From: Cannabis sativa
Lineage: Eukaryota > Streptophyta > Magnoliopsida > Rosales > Cannabaceae
Length of the DNA: 64,000 bases
NCBI RefSeq assembly: GCF_029168945.1
Contig: NC_083607.1
Span: 41,091,257 to 41,155,256 of the forward strand
Reading direction: 5' to 3'
Position numbers and translations under genes: made by a program
In this document: positions 21,283-34,800 of the stretch, piece by piece
Layout of the letters: every line of letters begins with the position of its first letter
Position numbering within the stretch: the first letter of the stretch is position 1
The notes under the pieces: generated by a model
The model's database searches: none
The model's input: only the letters and a program-made list of their open reading frames with translations
Told to the model about the DNA's origin: nothing

Positions 21283-24200
21283 TTTTACAGACTATTCACC
21301 ATATGAAATCTTAGCCTTGCTAGACCGAATCCTAGGGGAGGCTCTTGAGGGGGGAAACATGTTTGCGTGGCAAGACTTCGCCGTACTGAACCGAGGATCA
21401 CGTGGAGACTTTGACGGACTACGCAAAGGGGCTGAGGATGATGTAAATGAGCTTCCTTGTGCAGCCCTAGATCTTCAACCACTTTGGTACGAATTTCATT
21501 TTGTTCATCAGTTATGATCCTCGCAGCGATTTCCAAACGTGCCTCAATCGGGTGAAACCGTGGGACAATACAGAAACAAAAACAAAAACTTAGAAAATGT
21601 AATTAACTCTAATCAACTTGACAGTAGAACACCGAATTAAATTTAAATTAGACAACGTTAATCTCAATCAAACTTGCGTAGTACATTCTGAACTAACTAA
21701 ATAGTGGTATACCTGATCAACTACTTCTTCCTCATTAGCCACAGCCTCCATGTACTTCATGACGTATACACCGCAATCTCGGTCATTGTCTTGTTGAGGA
21801 AGCCTGCGATCTTTACTGTCAATTCCGAAATCCACAAAAGTCACATTCTTTGACCTATTCTCATCAAACAAAAGGTCCAACGTCGACAGCTGCAAACGTA
21901 TACAATTAGTTAGATTCAATGAAGAATGAGTTCACATCAAACAATGAAACTTTGCAACTTTACCATTTCTTTCGTAGCATCGACATGATAGTTCTCATCC
22001 ATTACGGTGTGTAGCGAGTCCAGAAATGAGACAACCTTGGACTTCATATTAAGTTCGGCACCAAAAAAATGTGGTGCACCTTCTAGCGTTAACACCGGCA
22101 CAAACATCTACAATTGAATAGAGGAATAATAAAGTCATAAATAAATTCAAATTACAGACCATATAGATATTCGACACTACAATGACCAATATGCATCGCT
22201 AACATAACTCAGTTTTCAAAATTACAATTAAGAACGACCATGTGTATATGATGAAGTACCTTGACGCATATTTTGAAGTTGTCTTCGTAAAACAGTGTTG
22301 ACCATTCTCGTTCTTTTGTAATCCTCTTCACATTAAACGAACTGAGAGTTTTTTGCTGCAAAAGCATTGTTCATCTTGTCAAGTAACAGGAATTACAACC
22401 AAACTCAAGAAGTACAAAATTTAACATAAGTTGTACAGCAAAGCAATTACCGAGATGCGAGTGGGCATGTACCAAACACGAGGTTGGTCAGGTAATCGGC
22501 TATCACGTTCGTACTTGTTCATTAGTATAGAAAAACAGTCAATGATCTGCAACAAAATGATATATGATTTAGACATGTACAATAAATGATACATATTTAG
22601 TAACTACTTTCACACTTACGGATCCCTCAACTTCTCGCAAGGGTCGCAACGATGCCATGCACCTCCTATCCACTTCAAACTTTCGAAATTTTGCAAGCAC
22701 ATATCTGATTCAATTGTAATCAATGTAACTGTTATTAAAAATTTCTATAAGTATATGATAATGAGAAATACCAAAATAACATTTACTTACCCCGGATCTA
22801 ATGTGTTGCTAAAAACAAACTTGTAAAACCAATATTGGTTACGGGAGATCGCTTCCTTCATCTTGAATGGCCCGACAACAGTTCTGCCCGACTCAATAAA
22901 TTGCTCGTAGGCCTTATCGTTGAAGTCATCCTCAATTAAATGCACATTCTCCAACTGTGTCTTCTTTGATTTGACGAGGGCTTTGCCTTTATTCCAAAAA
23001 GACGCCACTTCGACTATATCAAAGTCGTCATCCTCAAAGGTCTTCTGTGCACAACCTTCATCTTCAACAGATTTTGAAGCAGATAGTGAAGGCGTAGTTA
23101 CTGATTCCACCACATTTTCCTCGGATTGACCAACAACATTAGTCTTCGAATGGACAGGGGACTTCAACGGGGACTCCTCCACGGCCTGGTTGCACTCCGC
23201 CTTCTTCCCCACTTCCCCAGCAGCATCCTCCTCCAACTCTCGGTCAATACCACCTACACCTTCTCCTTTGTCCATAAATTTTAAAGAAAATTATCTCAAC
23301 TGAGACTTTAACTCATTGGAGAAGTACTCCTTCAACTCATTGATAGAGCTGACAAAGTGGTCACTGCTCTTTCTTCCTTCCGAGTCGAAGTAGTAGTTGG
23401 GCAGTATTACGGGATTCGAAGTGAGCGTTATCTATTAAACATAACAAAGTAAACAAATTTAATTTTTCAATCCCAAAATAATTAATATCAACTAAAATCA
23501 CATTACCACATTATAACCAAAATTCGATGTACCTTGTCGCTGTTGGGACCCCCGTTGTCTTTCACAAATTTGTAAGCAGATTTACATTGTTTGCTACCCC
23601 AAAAATCAACGGGGAGCACTGTTCGGTCAACATATCCAAATTTGTAAGCGGATTTACATTGTTTACTACACCAACTGTGACAAACAAACAATGTATTAGT
23701 AATACATTCAACTAATAAATCAGAATATTATATTATAAACTTAATAAACACATTCACATAAATGAAAGATAACAAAATCAATGTACCTGGAGGAATAAGG
23801 TGCAGCCAGACACATTCTTCGTATGCTTATTTCGGAATCTAAAAATTGACTTCATCAGATACCTGAACCCGGCAGTTGCCCAGTTCTTATGGCGAATGTC
23901 CCTGGTAACCCTAAGAGAGTGCAAGTATCCCCAAGTGATATTGCAACCCATTTTTGGCGCAAGGAATGTCCCTATCACCACCAAAGAAAATTTAATCAGA
24001 AATAAACTGTTTGCCTCAACGCACTCCAATAAAGATTTCGCCAACCCTGTCAACGACACGGTGTAGTCGACAACGTTCAATAACTCCTCCAGATATCGAG
24101 TGTCACTATCACCCCCGGTGACTACAGGATCCCCTCCGTCGTCCACCCCCATAACATCTCTGAACATCGCGGCAGATAAGTGAACTTTCCTTCCATACAA

Positions 24201-24956
24201 ATCCAGTATGCTAGTGGTTGGGTCAACATGTTTGATTAACCAACTCACTAGTCGGGTGTCAATGTATGGTGCATCCTCTCTGATGAATGATCCAAATCCA
24301 GCATTTTGGATCACATCTTTCTGCTCCAGGTTCAGGTTCTTGCAAATTCTGATTAAACGGTTGAAGGAGCATCGACCGTACACAGATGCTTCTTCACTTT
24401 CAGCAGCAACCTCTTCCTCATCCACCTCCACTTTTTTCCCCTTGCCATCAGCTGCCTTTGCTTTCCTCCCCCTTGTTTGCACTGCCTTCTTAGCGGGAGT
24501 AGGGTTAGGGTCATAGTTTCTCCACTCAAACTTCTCCTTGTCCGTGAAAGCTTTATATTGCACTTTCAATTTGTCGGTAACCATAAATATGAGGCAAACT
24601 TACATCAACTCCAAAGTACATGGAAAGCATCTCAAAATATGTCAAACAATTACGATGAATTACGGACAATTAACTTAAAAAAATTGAGTAACAGTCGACG
24701 ACATCAAACCTCTTTCTCAATTAATCCCTTCTTAGCTGCTCGAAGGGCTTTGTAGTTCGCATTGCTACATATGGACATAATTTCAATCAAATATATAATA
24801 AAATAAATGTTAAACATCATTCACATGAGTAAACAACTATCCATCATTCAAAACTTACAAGAAATTTCTCCAAGCAACCGCATTATCGTTCGGCTCGGGG
24901 GTAAAATCCTTCTTTACGGGTTCATTTGCGCCTTTCTTTTTGCATTTCCCAACCAT
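21283..24956 (-). CDS. Ulp1-type (C48) SUMO-protease-like protein, multi-exon, TE-associated
   Basis: Minus-strand exons, approximate: 24859-24956 (ATG at 24956, MVGKCKKKGANEP), 24710-24764, ~23790-24580 (basic linker, then a globular region resembling the N-terminal part of plant TE Ulp1 proteins, GFGSFIREDAPYIDTRLVSW), ~23530-23675, ~23280-23432, 22795-23275 (acidic linker), 22621-22707, 22452-22548, 22260-22357, 21962-22110, 21714-21889, last ~21283-21560. The C-terminal domain has the cysteine-protease set: His in GAPHFFGAEL, Asp in SFLDSL, Gln then Cys in QQDNDRDCGVYVMKYME. The usual Trp after His is Phe. Such enzymes remove SUMO from proteins. Caveats: an in-frame TAA (SQLR, then stop) lies just before 23275, so either an intron removes it or the gene is broken or is two genes. 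An internal echo of KQCKSAYKF occurs twice in the 23.5-23.7-kb exon. Ulp1 genes are known cargo of some plant MULEs. Confidence 0.65.
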
Positions 24957-27139
24957 GTATGATGAACCTAACCAAATTAAAGATAAACAAATTTAAACGA
25001 TAAGGACTACATATTTTAGCAAATACACTACATAAAAAAAAATAATTGACCAAAACACAATGAAAATTGTGCATTGTAATCACCTAAAATCACATCAAAC
25101 CAACTTAACCATTCGGTATTGAAAAAATTCAGATTTCAAACACACATTTCATGCTTCTTTCATGTTACACATTAAAGTACATTAAAATGATGTGAAACTC
25201 TTTTCAACTAAATGATTTCCAATACTTAAAAATTATACGAAACAAAAAGCATTCCCAGAATTCAGACTTCAAACACACCATGCACATCAGATAAAAACAT
25301 ATGATGTTTGACACACAAAAAAATTTGCTTCCAAGCAATTGATGAACTACTCCAAAGAATCTAAACCTTGCACAACCAAAACAATGAACAAAAAAAAACT
25401 TAACCGATAACTGTCATACACAATAATGAACAGAACCATATTTGGCAGAACCATATTTATGAAATAGGTCTAAACGGGCTTATAAAAAAAATTCTCAAAC
25501 AAGAATTAAATGTGGTAAAATCCAAGTTTCTTTACACACAAAATGGGCTGAATTAAACAACAATTACTAAATCCATGAAATTGTAAGACTTAATTGGCCA
25601 CAAATTAAACCTTTTTGGCTAACACTTAAATCATCAAGACCAGAGCGAAGAGGGGTCAATGACATGTACTATGAATATAATCACGGGTTTCCCTATCTTT
25701 GTACGACCAAAGCCAAAAAAAAAAACTCAATAATGCTTAATCAATCTTGGTACCTTGTACCTCTTAATTCATAATGAACAGAGTACAAAACAAGTTGAAA
25801 AACATTTAATATCAGAATAAACAAAACAATGCTTAACTACTAACTGTCATAACCAATTTCAATAAATTCTCCGAGAATTGATTTACACAAAAAATCAAAA
25901 CTGCCATAGTTTTTATCAATAGTGTATCTCATTAACTCATGAATCTTATGTCTAAACAATCAAATTTTTCAAAACAATTTATGACAATAGGAAAATCCAA
26001 ACTAAAACTTGTAATTAAAGTACAACAATCACTCACTACCCAACAGATAACAAAAAACATCACATTCTATTGTTTCTTTACCTAACTCAGCACATGATAG
26101 CCATCACCATTCATTTGTTTTCCTTACTTTTAAATTTTTTTTTTTGGTCAATATAGGGCAGCCGAGGGTAAAATATTTGGGTAAAAAAAATACACACCAA
26201 AATGACCAAACACGTGAATCCAAAACACTTTCACAATAAAATTACCAAATAACCAAACAAAATTGATTTTCGAAAACAATTATTTTTCAGCAACACTGTA
26301 CATACCAATGTTTACATTGCTTTTCTTTCTTTCATTACATTCTTTTGTTAAAATTGTTTCACTGTATTAGGATTGTTAATCCTTTTGTTCATGATTCAAG
26401 AATCATGGCAGTGACAATGGTGAAAACAGAGAATGAAATGCAATCTTCACTAACTGAATATATTGAGTATTATTGCATATATTCAGAGTACAATAGAAGA
26501 GTACTTTATACATTGAGTACACACCATAACTAAAAAAAATGAAATACAATCTTCACTAACTGAAAAATAAGAACCACTTACAGTGATGAACTAACTCTAA
26601 CAGACTCTGAACAAAGACCCCTAATACATAGGGTATAAATTAATCCAAAACACTTTCACAATAAAAAAAACAAACAAAAAGGGTACCCACATGTACCTTC
26701 GATTTTCAGCAATCTGAGAATCAAACCTTGTTCACGAAGCAGATTTAAAGCATGTACAACGGATTAAAATTACTCAATAAACAAAAAATGGAACACAAAA
26801 ATAAAATTAAATGCACATACACGGTTGAATAACAACACTTCTCTTTACAAAAGTTTAAATCTTTCTTTAACAATGTTAGACAATTTTCCACATACCCAAA
26901 CTAAAGAACGAACAAACATGCAAAAGAAGAATAAAATTGGTACATTCGGAGAAACTTACTTGTACACCGAGGTCGGAGACGGAGTTGGAGAATCAAAAAA
27001 CGAAGTACAGTAACTCCGAACGTACTGCAGTTTCCTCCCCCAAATTTTAAAATAATTTTAATCGCTAAAACAAAATGTGAAGAAGAAGAAGAAGGAAATG
27101 TGAAGAAGAAGAAGAAGGAAATGTGAAAAAGTGTGAAGA
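24957..27139. other. Long AT-rich upstream region of the Ulp1 gene
   Basis: About 2.2 kb without a recognisable gene. It is rich in A-tracts, CAAA words and GTAC words (AGAGTACAATAGAAGAGTAC near 26487). It may hold the Ulp1 promoter. A purine tandem repeat lies at 27069-27127. Confidence 0.45.
27069..27127. repeat. Tandem AAATGTGAAGAAGAAGAAGAAGG-type repeat
   Basis: Two and a half units of a GAA-rich ~25-bp repeat (AAATGTGAAGAAGAAG...) just inside the proposed right terminal repeat. Confidence 0.7.
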
Positions 27140-27410
27140 AAGAACTATGCCCTAATAACCCACGAACCCACTATTTAGTGTATTTTCAAAATTGGTAACT
27201 GTCACCTGTACATCAAACGTCAATCGTTGTCAGTTTTTTAAAAATTAATTAATTAAAATTAAAAAAAAAACCAATCGGTTACCATTTTCCCCCCCTAAAT
27301 ACCCTTACTTTAACCCCAGCCATTAGATCATGCCCCAATTCAATCCAACGGCTACAGTACAATCAGGGATTGTATTCCCTATTTTGGCATAACGGGACAA
27401 AATCCACTCC
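27140..27410 (-). repeat. Putative right terminal inverted repeat of the giant MULE
   Basis: Reverse complement carries GATTTTGTCCCG (27393-27404), GGTAACCGATTGG plus T-tract plus AATT (27245-27286), and GGTGACAGTTA...AAATACACT...AGTGGGTTC then GTGGGTTATTAGG (27147-27206), in the same order as at 1185-1480. The match is patchy outside these blocks, so this is an old or diverged repeat pair. Confidence 0.55.
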
Positions 27411-27624
27411 CATATGTTGGTTTATCAATTTAGATAATAGCATTTTGATTGCACTCTCGGTACGATACCAATTTGCGATACAGATATATAGCATTGATTA
27501 CTGTTTGCGATACTAATATGCTTTCCATTGATTACTGTTTTGTTTTATCTTTATATAGCATATTATATGTAGGCCATGACTTTAATCACTCACCACTTTT
27601 TTTTTTCTGGTCACTCACTTAATA
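27411..27624. other. Flank between the MULE end and the gypsy LTR
   Basis: Short AT-rich sequence with GCGATAC words (27474, 27507). It ends in TAATAT, the left target word of the gypsy LTR. Confidence 0.4.
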
Positions 27625-30037
27625 TGTAAAGACCGCTTAGTTTAATTTGGAAATTAGCAGTTAATCACGTTTAATTATGAAAATTATTTATAGCTATTTA
27701 AATAATTATTATACTGTTATTATTGAATTCAGAGATGCATTTTTATGTCATGTAGTAGTTTTCATAATTTTGCATTCCGGTGCCCGGTATTTTGGAACTC
27801 GGTGTTTGGCTCAGTAAAATCACAACTTAGTATGTTAGTAGTTTGGGACGGTTTATTAAACATTGGGAATGTCGGGAATGGCCGGGAATTTGGAATTTCC
27901 CAAAAATACCCCTTTAGTGTTATTTATGTGATTTTAGTGTGAAGGGGCAAAATGATCATTTTCCCCCTTTATTAGTTTTTCTTTTTGTGGCTTAATAAAT
28001 GAGAAATATGTGTTGTATTTGATGATATATTGCCTGAAATAAGTGAGTAGGTGGCATTACCCTTATTTTTCAAACTTAGACAAAAATAGAAAAATTTCAA
28101 AGGAAGCTCTCTCTCTCTTTTTCATCTCCATTTCGGCCTCTTTGTGCAGCAAGGAAAAGGGGATTTTTTCTTGTGAATCTAGTAATTTTCAGCAAGTATT
28201 GTGTGATCCTTGAAGAGGTATTTCTTTGTCTAGTTTTCTTACTTTGTTTTCTTGAAATTTTTGATGAAAAATATGAGTTATGCATGGATTAATTGATGTT
28301 GTTGCTGTTGTAAATTGTTGTTGTTGTTTCCATGTTGAAAATGTTGATTTTGGTATGTTTAATTAGGTTGAATTGCATGCTAGTATTTCTTGCTCTAGTT
28401 GGATAGATTTCTTGTTAAAAAGCTTGAGTTTTCAAAGAAAAATTGAGGTTTTGGTGGTTGTAGTGTTTGGATGAGTTAGGTTTTAGTTTATGGAGTTGTT
28501 ATATGCTTGTTTATGAGTTTGAATCATGGATTGGATGCATGTTAGTTGTTATTAACCAAGTTTGAGTTTGGAACTCAAAGCTTGGACTTTAATGGTGATT
28601 TTCATTTCTGTACTTTCTGGGTGAATTTGATCCTTTAGAAATGTTCTAGGGGTTATATAGAACAGGTCTGGAAGGTCTGAGGTTAATTGGATTTGTTTTG
28701 GTTGAGTTATGATATTTTTTGAAAATCTGCCTGCGAGGAACCGAAATTTCGGTTGTGGATCCGGAATTCCGGATGGGGTTCTGAAATTTCCCAGAACCGA
28801 AATTCCGGTTGGGCAACCGGTCTACCGGTTGGGGAAAATTCAGGAACCCTAGTTTTCCTCGATTTTATGTTTTTTGGGGTATTGCCATGTTTTTTATCGA
28901 TAGGGAAACTTTTAGTTCCTAGTTTAAGTCCCCGGGAAGTGATTTAGCGTATCACTTATAGTGTTGTGATTTTTATGGTTAGGAGCCTGTAATCCGTCGC
29001 GCAGATAGTTCCAGTCAGGTTGACTGGCACACCTGATTTCGGAATCCAGGTAAGATTAGTATAACAGTATGCATATGTAGATTACATGTTTAGCGTGCAT
29101 GTAGGAAGCCTGATCGATTACATTAGTTATGTATGTTGGCTTCGAACCATCCAACTGTGTCACGTCGGTACAGGCTGGAGTATGACCAGCAGCCGGAGTA
29201 TGACCGGTTCGACCGATTAGGCTGACTAATAGGTTGGTGGTTCCGTACTTTTTGACGTATCACGTCGGTACAGGCTGGAGTATGACCAGCAGCCGGAGTA
29301 TGACCTGTTCGACCGATTAGGCTGACACTTAGGTTGGTGGTTCCGTACTATTTGACGTATCACGTCGGTACAGGCTGGAGTATGACCAGCAGCCGGAGTA
29401 TGACCGGTTCGACCGATCAGGCTGATACTGTAACACGTCGGTACGAGTCGGAGTATGACCAATGACGGAGTATGACCGGCTCGACCGATCAGCTGTTTCT
29501 TGTCAATAGTACTTGTCCCTATGAACGTTCGTAACTCGCATGCGTGTTGGACACGGCAGTTAGGGGGACTGAGTATCGTGTTGGACAGGGCAGTTAGGGT
29601 TATGATCAGGGGTATGGGCGTCTGATCATGACCGGGATTTATGTATGAGTATTATTATGCTTTTCTTACTGAGTCTGTCGACTCACAGTGTTATGTTTAT
29701 GTGTAGGTAAAAGCAAGGCTAGAGCTGATGGACCGTGAACGAGCCTATGAAGATTGTACAGGTCGTGGTGGTTAGGCCTGGAGCGTACGATCCTCGGGAC
29801 AGCAAGGCTATTTTTTGTAACTAGTCGCTAGGCGACAATTATTTTGTATAAACAGTTAACTTTTTTAAATGATTTTGTAATCGGGATCCCGAGTCTTTTG
29901 TGTAAATATTTTATAAGTTTAATTAAAAAGCAAAAATTTTAATTAATCACGTTTTCCATAAACCTCGTTGATTAGCAACGAGCTGCACAACATGTTTAAA
30001 AATCACGTAATACGCCTATGCTAGTTAGGGTGTTACA
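27625..30037 (+). repeat. Ty3/gypsy LTR, complete, stand-alone (2,413 bp)
   Basis: TGTAAAGACCG...GGGTGTTACA. TAATAT precedes it (27619-27624) and follows it (30038-30043), so it looks like a solo LTR with target duplication. No primer site follows. Contains the AACCGGAATTCCGG-type palindrome cluster (28735-28830) and four units of the 100/73-bp repeat (starts 29161, 29261, 29361, 29434), one more than the other two copies. Confidence 0.9.
29161..29500 (+). repeat. LTR-internal tandem repeat, 4 units (100, 100, 73 bp steps)
   Basis: CACGTCGGTACAGGCTGGAG, then CAGCAGCCGGAGTATGACC, starts each unit. Homologous arrays of three units are at 30837-31080 and 38128-38370. Confidence 0.9.
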
Positions 30038-30317
30038 TAATATAACTTATTTATTTAGTAAATTTAGAATTTCAAGAACTAAATTATATGTATGTGGAGC
30101 AATATATTCACACACTGAGTAATAATTTATATCTAGTGTAAATATTATATACGCATGTGCAAATATTTTATAGTTAAGTTAGACATCACTTATTATATAC
30201 TATCACTACAATAAAATTTATCAATAGCCGCAATATTATTAGCGATGGGAAAAATTCGCCCCTAATAGTGGTAGCATTAGTTGCGGAACCAGAATTCGTC
30301 ACTAATTCTACTTATTT
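30038..30317. repeat. Target-flank segment, copy 1
   Basis: Near-identical to 38906-39186: ATAATATAACTTATTTATTTAG through GAATTCGTCACTAATTCTAC. It ends abruptly at CTTATTT, where it is fused to the middle of an LTR (GATGCTTTAGAAATG). Contains a CACTA-type end at 30204. Confidence 0.9.
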
Positions 30318-31614
30318 GATGCTTTAGAAATGTTCTAGGGGTTATATAGAACAGGTCTGGAAGGTTTGAGGTTAATTGGATTTGTTTTGGTTGAGTTATG
30401 ATTTTTTTAAAAAATCTTCCTGCGAGGAACCCGAATTCCGGTTGTGCATGGGGTTCTGAAATTTCCCAGAACCGGAATTCCGGTTGGGCAACCGGTCTAC
30501 CGGTTGGGGAAAATTCAGGAACCCTAGTTTTCCTCGATTTTATGTTTTTTGGGGTATTGCCATGTTTTTTATCGATAGGGAAACTTTTAGTTCCTAGTTT
30601 AAGTCCCCGGGAAGTGATTTAGCGTATCACTTATAGTGTTGTGATTTTTAAGGTTTAGGAGCCTGTAATCCGCCGCGCAGATAGTTCCAGTCAGGTTGAC
30701 CGGCACACCTGATTTCGGAATCCAGGTAAGATTATTATAACAGTATGCATATGTAGATTACATGTTTAGCGTGCATGTAGGAAGCCTGTTAGATTACATT
30801 AGTTATGTATGTTGGCTTCGAACCATCCAACTGTGTCACGTCGGTACAGGATGGAGTATGACCAGCAGCCGGAGTATGACCTGTTCGACCGATTAGGCTG
30901 ACACTTAGGTTGGTGGTTCCGTACTATTTGACGTATCACGTCGGTACAGGCTGGAGTATGACCAGCAGCCGGAGTATGACCGGTTCGACCGATCAGGCTG
31001 ATACTGTAACACGTCGGAACAGGCTGGAGTATGACCAGCAGCCGGAGTATGACCGGTTCGACCGATCAGGCTGTTACTTGTCAATAGTACCGTCCCTATG
31101 AACGTTCAGAACTCAGTACCGTGTTGGACACGGTAGTTAGGGGGACTCAGTATCGTGTTGGACACGGCAGTTAGGGTTATGATCAGGGGTATGGGCGTCT
31201 AATCATGACCGGGATTTATGTATGAGTATTATTATGCTTTTCTTACTGAGTCTGTCGACTCACAGTGTTATGTTTATGTGTAGGTAAAGGCAAGGCTAGA
31301 GCTGATGGACCGTGAACGAGCCTACGAAGATTGTACATGTCGGGGTGGTTAGGCCTGGAGCGTACGATCCTCGGGACAGCAAGGCTATTTTTTGTAACTA
31401 GTCGTTAGGCGACAATTATTTTGTATAAACAGTTAACTTTTGTAAATGATTTTGTAATCGGGATCCCGAGTCTTTTGTATAAATATTTTATAAGTTTAAT
31501 TAAAAAGCAAAAATTTTAATTAATCACGTTTTCCATAAACCTCGTTGATTAGCAACGAGCTGCACAACATGTTTAAAAATCACGTAATACGCCTATGCTA
31601 GTTAGGGTGTTACA
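30318..31614 (+). repeat. 5' LTR, left part missing
   Basis: Matches the right-hand ~1.3 kb of the other two LTRs. Begins inside the LTR at TTTGATGCTTTAGAAATG and ends GGGTGTTACA. Confidence 0.9.
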
Positions 31615-31617
31615 ATT

Positions 31618-31629
31618 TGGTATCAGAGC
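31618..31629 (+). promoter_or_regulatory. Primer binding site, initiator Met tRNA
   Basis: TGGTATCAGAGC three bases after the LTR end. Standard for plant gypsy elements. Confidence 0.95.
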
Positions 31630-31895
31630 CGCCAGGTTGTTTTCCGAAGATCTTCATGACATGTACAATCATCATCAGCAGTTAGCTCGTTCCACGGTTC
31701 AGTAAGCCTTTATTGCTTTAGTAGTTTATTTATTTATTTTTGAATAAGAAAAGCCTGATAGGAAGCATGTTAGTAGCCTGATAGTAGAATAGGCGCATGT
31801 TTCGTTTTTAATTTCCAAATTAAGCGGCATTAGTAAGCTCTCATTGAATACGACCTGATATGCCAACTCTTGGTTTCGCAGGCGGTTCTGACTAG

Positions 31896-34800
31896 ATGGA
31901 CGCCAGGCGGACTACCAGGAGCCAGGGCAATTCAGTGGGGTCGAATCAAGGACAGGGAGCTCAGTTTCCCCCACCAGCTAGGGGCCGAGGTAGAGGTCCC
32001 CGGGGCAGGGCTCGTGGTCGGGGTGATGAGAACCCGCCACAGGCTGCCCAGGCTCCCCTGGCCGATCAGGGAGCCCAGAATTGGGAGGTTACGTTTGCGG
32101 AAATGCAAGCCAGAATAGAAGAGCAAGACCTCGAGATTCAGAGGTTGAGACAGCAGGGTGCTCCTGCCGGTTCTGTGCCGCAGTTCCGGTGGCACACCTC
32201 GCTTGCTCAGGCCGAATTAATTGTGGCGGCCAGCAGATTGGAACCTTTGTTTGAACGGTTCCGGAAGAAAGCACCTCCTGTCTTTCTGGGAGGTCCAGAT
32301 GTGATGAAGGTCGAACAGTGGCTGACGGTGATCACCAAAATTCTGAACTTTATGGGTGTCACCGGTAATGACAGAGTGGTGTGTGCCACTTTCCAGTTCC
32401 AGGAGGATGCTCTGGTTTGGTGGGACATGGTGTCTCAGATTCATGACGTCACCACCATGACTTGGGAAAGGTTTCAGGAACTCTTCAACGCCAAGTATTA
32501 TAATGAGGCGGTTAGAAGCGCCAAGAGGAAAGAGTTCGCTCACCTGACCCAGCGAGAGAACATGAGCGTGACCGAGTATACTACTTAGTTCGACCGGTTG
32601 GCAAGGTTAGCCTCGGGAATTGTGCCAACCGACTTCAGCAAGAAAGAGAAGTACCTGGACGGGTTAAATGCGAAGATTAAACACGATTTGATGATCACCA
32701 CTGACGACAAGAGCGTCTATGCTGAGATGGTGGAGAAGGCACTGCGAGCTGAGGGCGCAGTTGGGTGTATGTCGGAGTCGGCTAGTACTCCGGCGAGTGG
32801 CGGGGCTCCTACCCCTCCTGCATCAGGCTTTAGCAGGGGGAGTAGTGGTTCGGCCATGGACCAGAAGAGAAGAGCATCCACTGCATCCAGAGGCTCGAGT
32901 CAGAACAAGAGGTTCCGGGGGAACCAGAATAGAGGTAGTCGTCCTAGTGGTAGTGAGACCCGATTCTCCTATCCCGAGTGCCCTAGCTGCAAAAGGCACC
33001 ATCGGGGTGAGTGTAAAGGTCAGGGATACTTTCACTGTGGCATGCCCGGACATTTCAAGAGGGACTTTCCCCAACTCCGCTCAGAGGCACCGAGGGCTCC
33101 AGCGATACCCACTCCAGCCAGGGTGTTAGCCATCACTCAGGCTGATGCAGATGCCAGCCCATCAGTTGTGACAGTTCAGCTTTCTGTTAATAACTCGCTT
33201 TACTCAGTGCTGTTTGATTCTGGGGCTACACATTCTTATGTGGCAGCCAGAGTCTTTAGTAAATTGGATAGACCGTACGATAGATATGAATCAGGGTTTG
33301 GAACCCTATTACCTGGCGGAGAGTTGGTTATCTCCAACAGGTGGATTAGGTCTATGCCGATCAGGATAGATGGCAGAGAGTTAAGTGCTGACTTGATAGA
33401 GATGAGTTTAGTAGAATTCGATATTATTTTAGGAATGGATTTCCTGTCTAAATATTCGGCGAGTATTGATTGCAAAAGGAAGATGGTGATCTTCCAACCG
33501 GAAAGTGAAGAACCGTTCGTGTTTGTTGGTTCAGTTCGGGGATCTCGGATCCCGGTGATTTCGGCCATGTCAGGTAGAGAATTATTGCATGGCGGTTGTT
33601 TAGGGTTTCTGGCCGTGGTGGTGGACACCACTCGGCCAGATACCATTCGGCCAGAGGACATCAGGGTGGTTTGGGAATTTTTAGATGTTTTTCCCGAAGA
33701 ACTTCCAGGGTTACCACCTCAGCGGGAGATTGACTTCGTGATAGATTTGGCACCAGGGGTGGAACCGGTTTCCAAAGCCCCATATAGAATGGCTCCAGCT
33801 GAACTTAAGGAGTTAAAGATTCAGCTCCAAGGGTTGCTTGACATTGGGTTTATTCGGCCTAGTGTGTCACCCTGGGGAGCCCCGGTTTTATTCGTCAAGA
33901 AGAAAGATGGAACTATGAGGATGTGCATCGACTACAGAGAATTGAACAAGCTGACAGTGAAGAATATATATCCATTACCTAGGATCGATGATTTGTTCGA
34001 TCAGCTTCAGGGGAAGACGGTCTTTTCTAAGATTGATCTTCGTTCGGGTTATCATCAGTTGAGAATCCGAGAGGAGGACATTCCGAAGACGGCTTTCCTC
34101 ACTAGGTATGGACATTATGAATTCCTGGTTATGTCGTTCGGACTAACCAATGCTCCTGCGACATTCATGGACTTGATGAATAGAGTATTCAAGGATTTCC
34201 TCGATATCTGTGTGATTGTGTTTATCAACGACATCCTCGTGTACTCTCAATCAGAAGAGGAGCATGAGATACATCTTCAGATGGTACTGCAACGGCTACG
34301 GGAACACAAGCTTTATGCCAAGTTCAAGAAATGTGAATTTTGGCTATCTCAGGTGTCCTTCTTAGGGCACATTGTCAGCAAAGATGGGATCAAGGTGGAT
34401 CCCGGGAAGATCGAATCCGTCAGGGATTGGCCGAGACCGAAGACAGTGACAGAGATTAGAAGCTTCTTGGGTTTAGCTGGGTACTACCGTAGGTTCGTGG
34501 AAGGGTTTTCAAAAATTTCAATGCCCCTAACCAAACTCACAAAGAAGAATCAGCGGTTTGTCTAGTCAGACAAGTGCGAAGCTAGTTTTCAGAAGCTGAA
34601 ACAGAGGTTGATTACCGCTCCAGTGCTAGCTTTGCCTTCAGACAACGAGAAATTTGTTGTTTATTGTGATGCATCCAGACAGGGTCTGGGGTGTGTGTTG
34701 ATGCAAGCCGATCGGGTCATCGCTTATGCTTCTCGTCAGTTAAAGGATTACGAACAGTGATACCCAACTCATGATCTAGAGTTGGCCGCGGTGGTTTTTG

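Noticed and set aside
1170..27420. Nine-base target duplication for the putative giant MULE
   Set aside because: Sequences before ~1185 (TATAAATATA) and after ~27404 (CACTCCCATATG) do not match at any offset I tried, so none is claimed.
30204..30317. A second independent CACTA element at 30204
   Set aside because: It is part of the duplicated target flank (30038-30317) and identical to the end at 39072, so it is one element duplicated by recombination.
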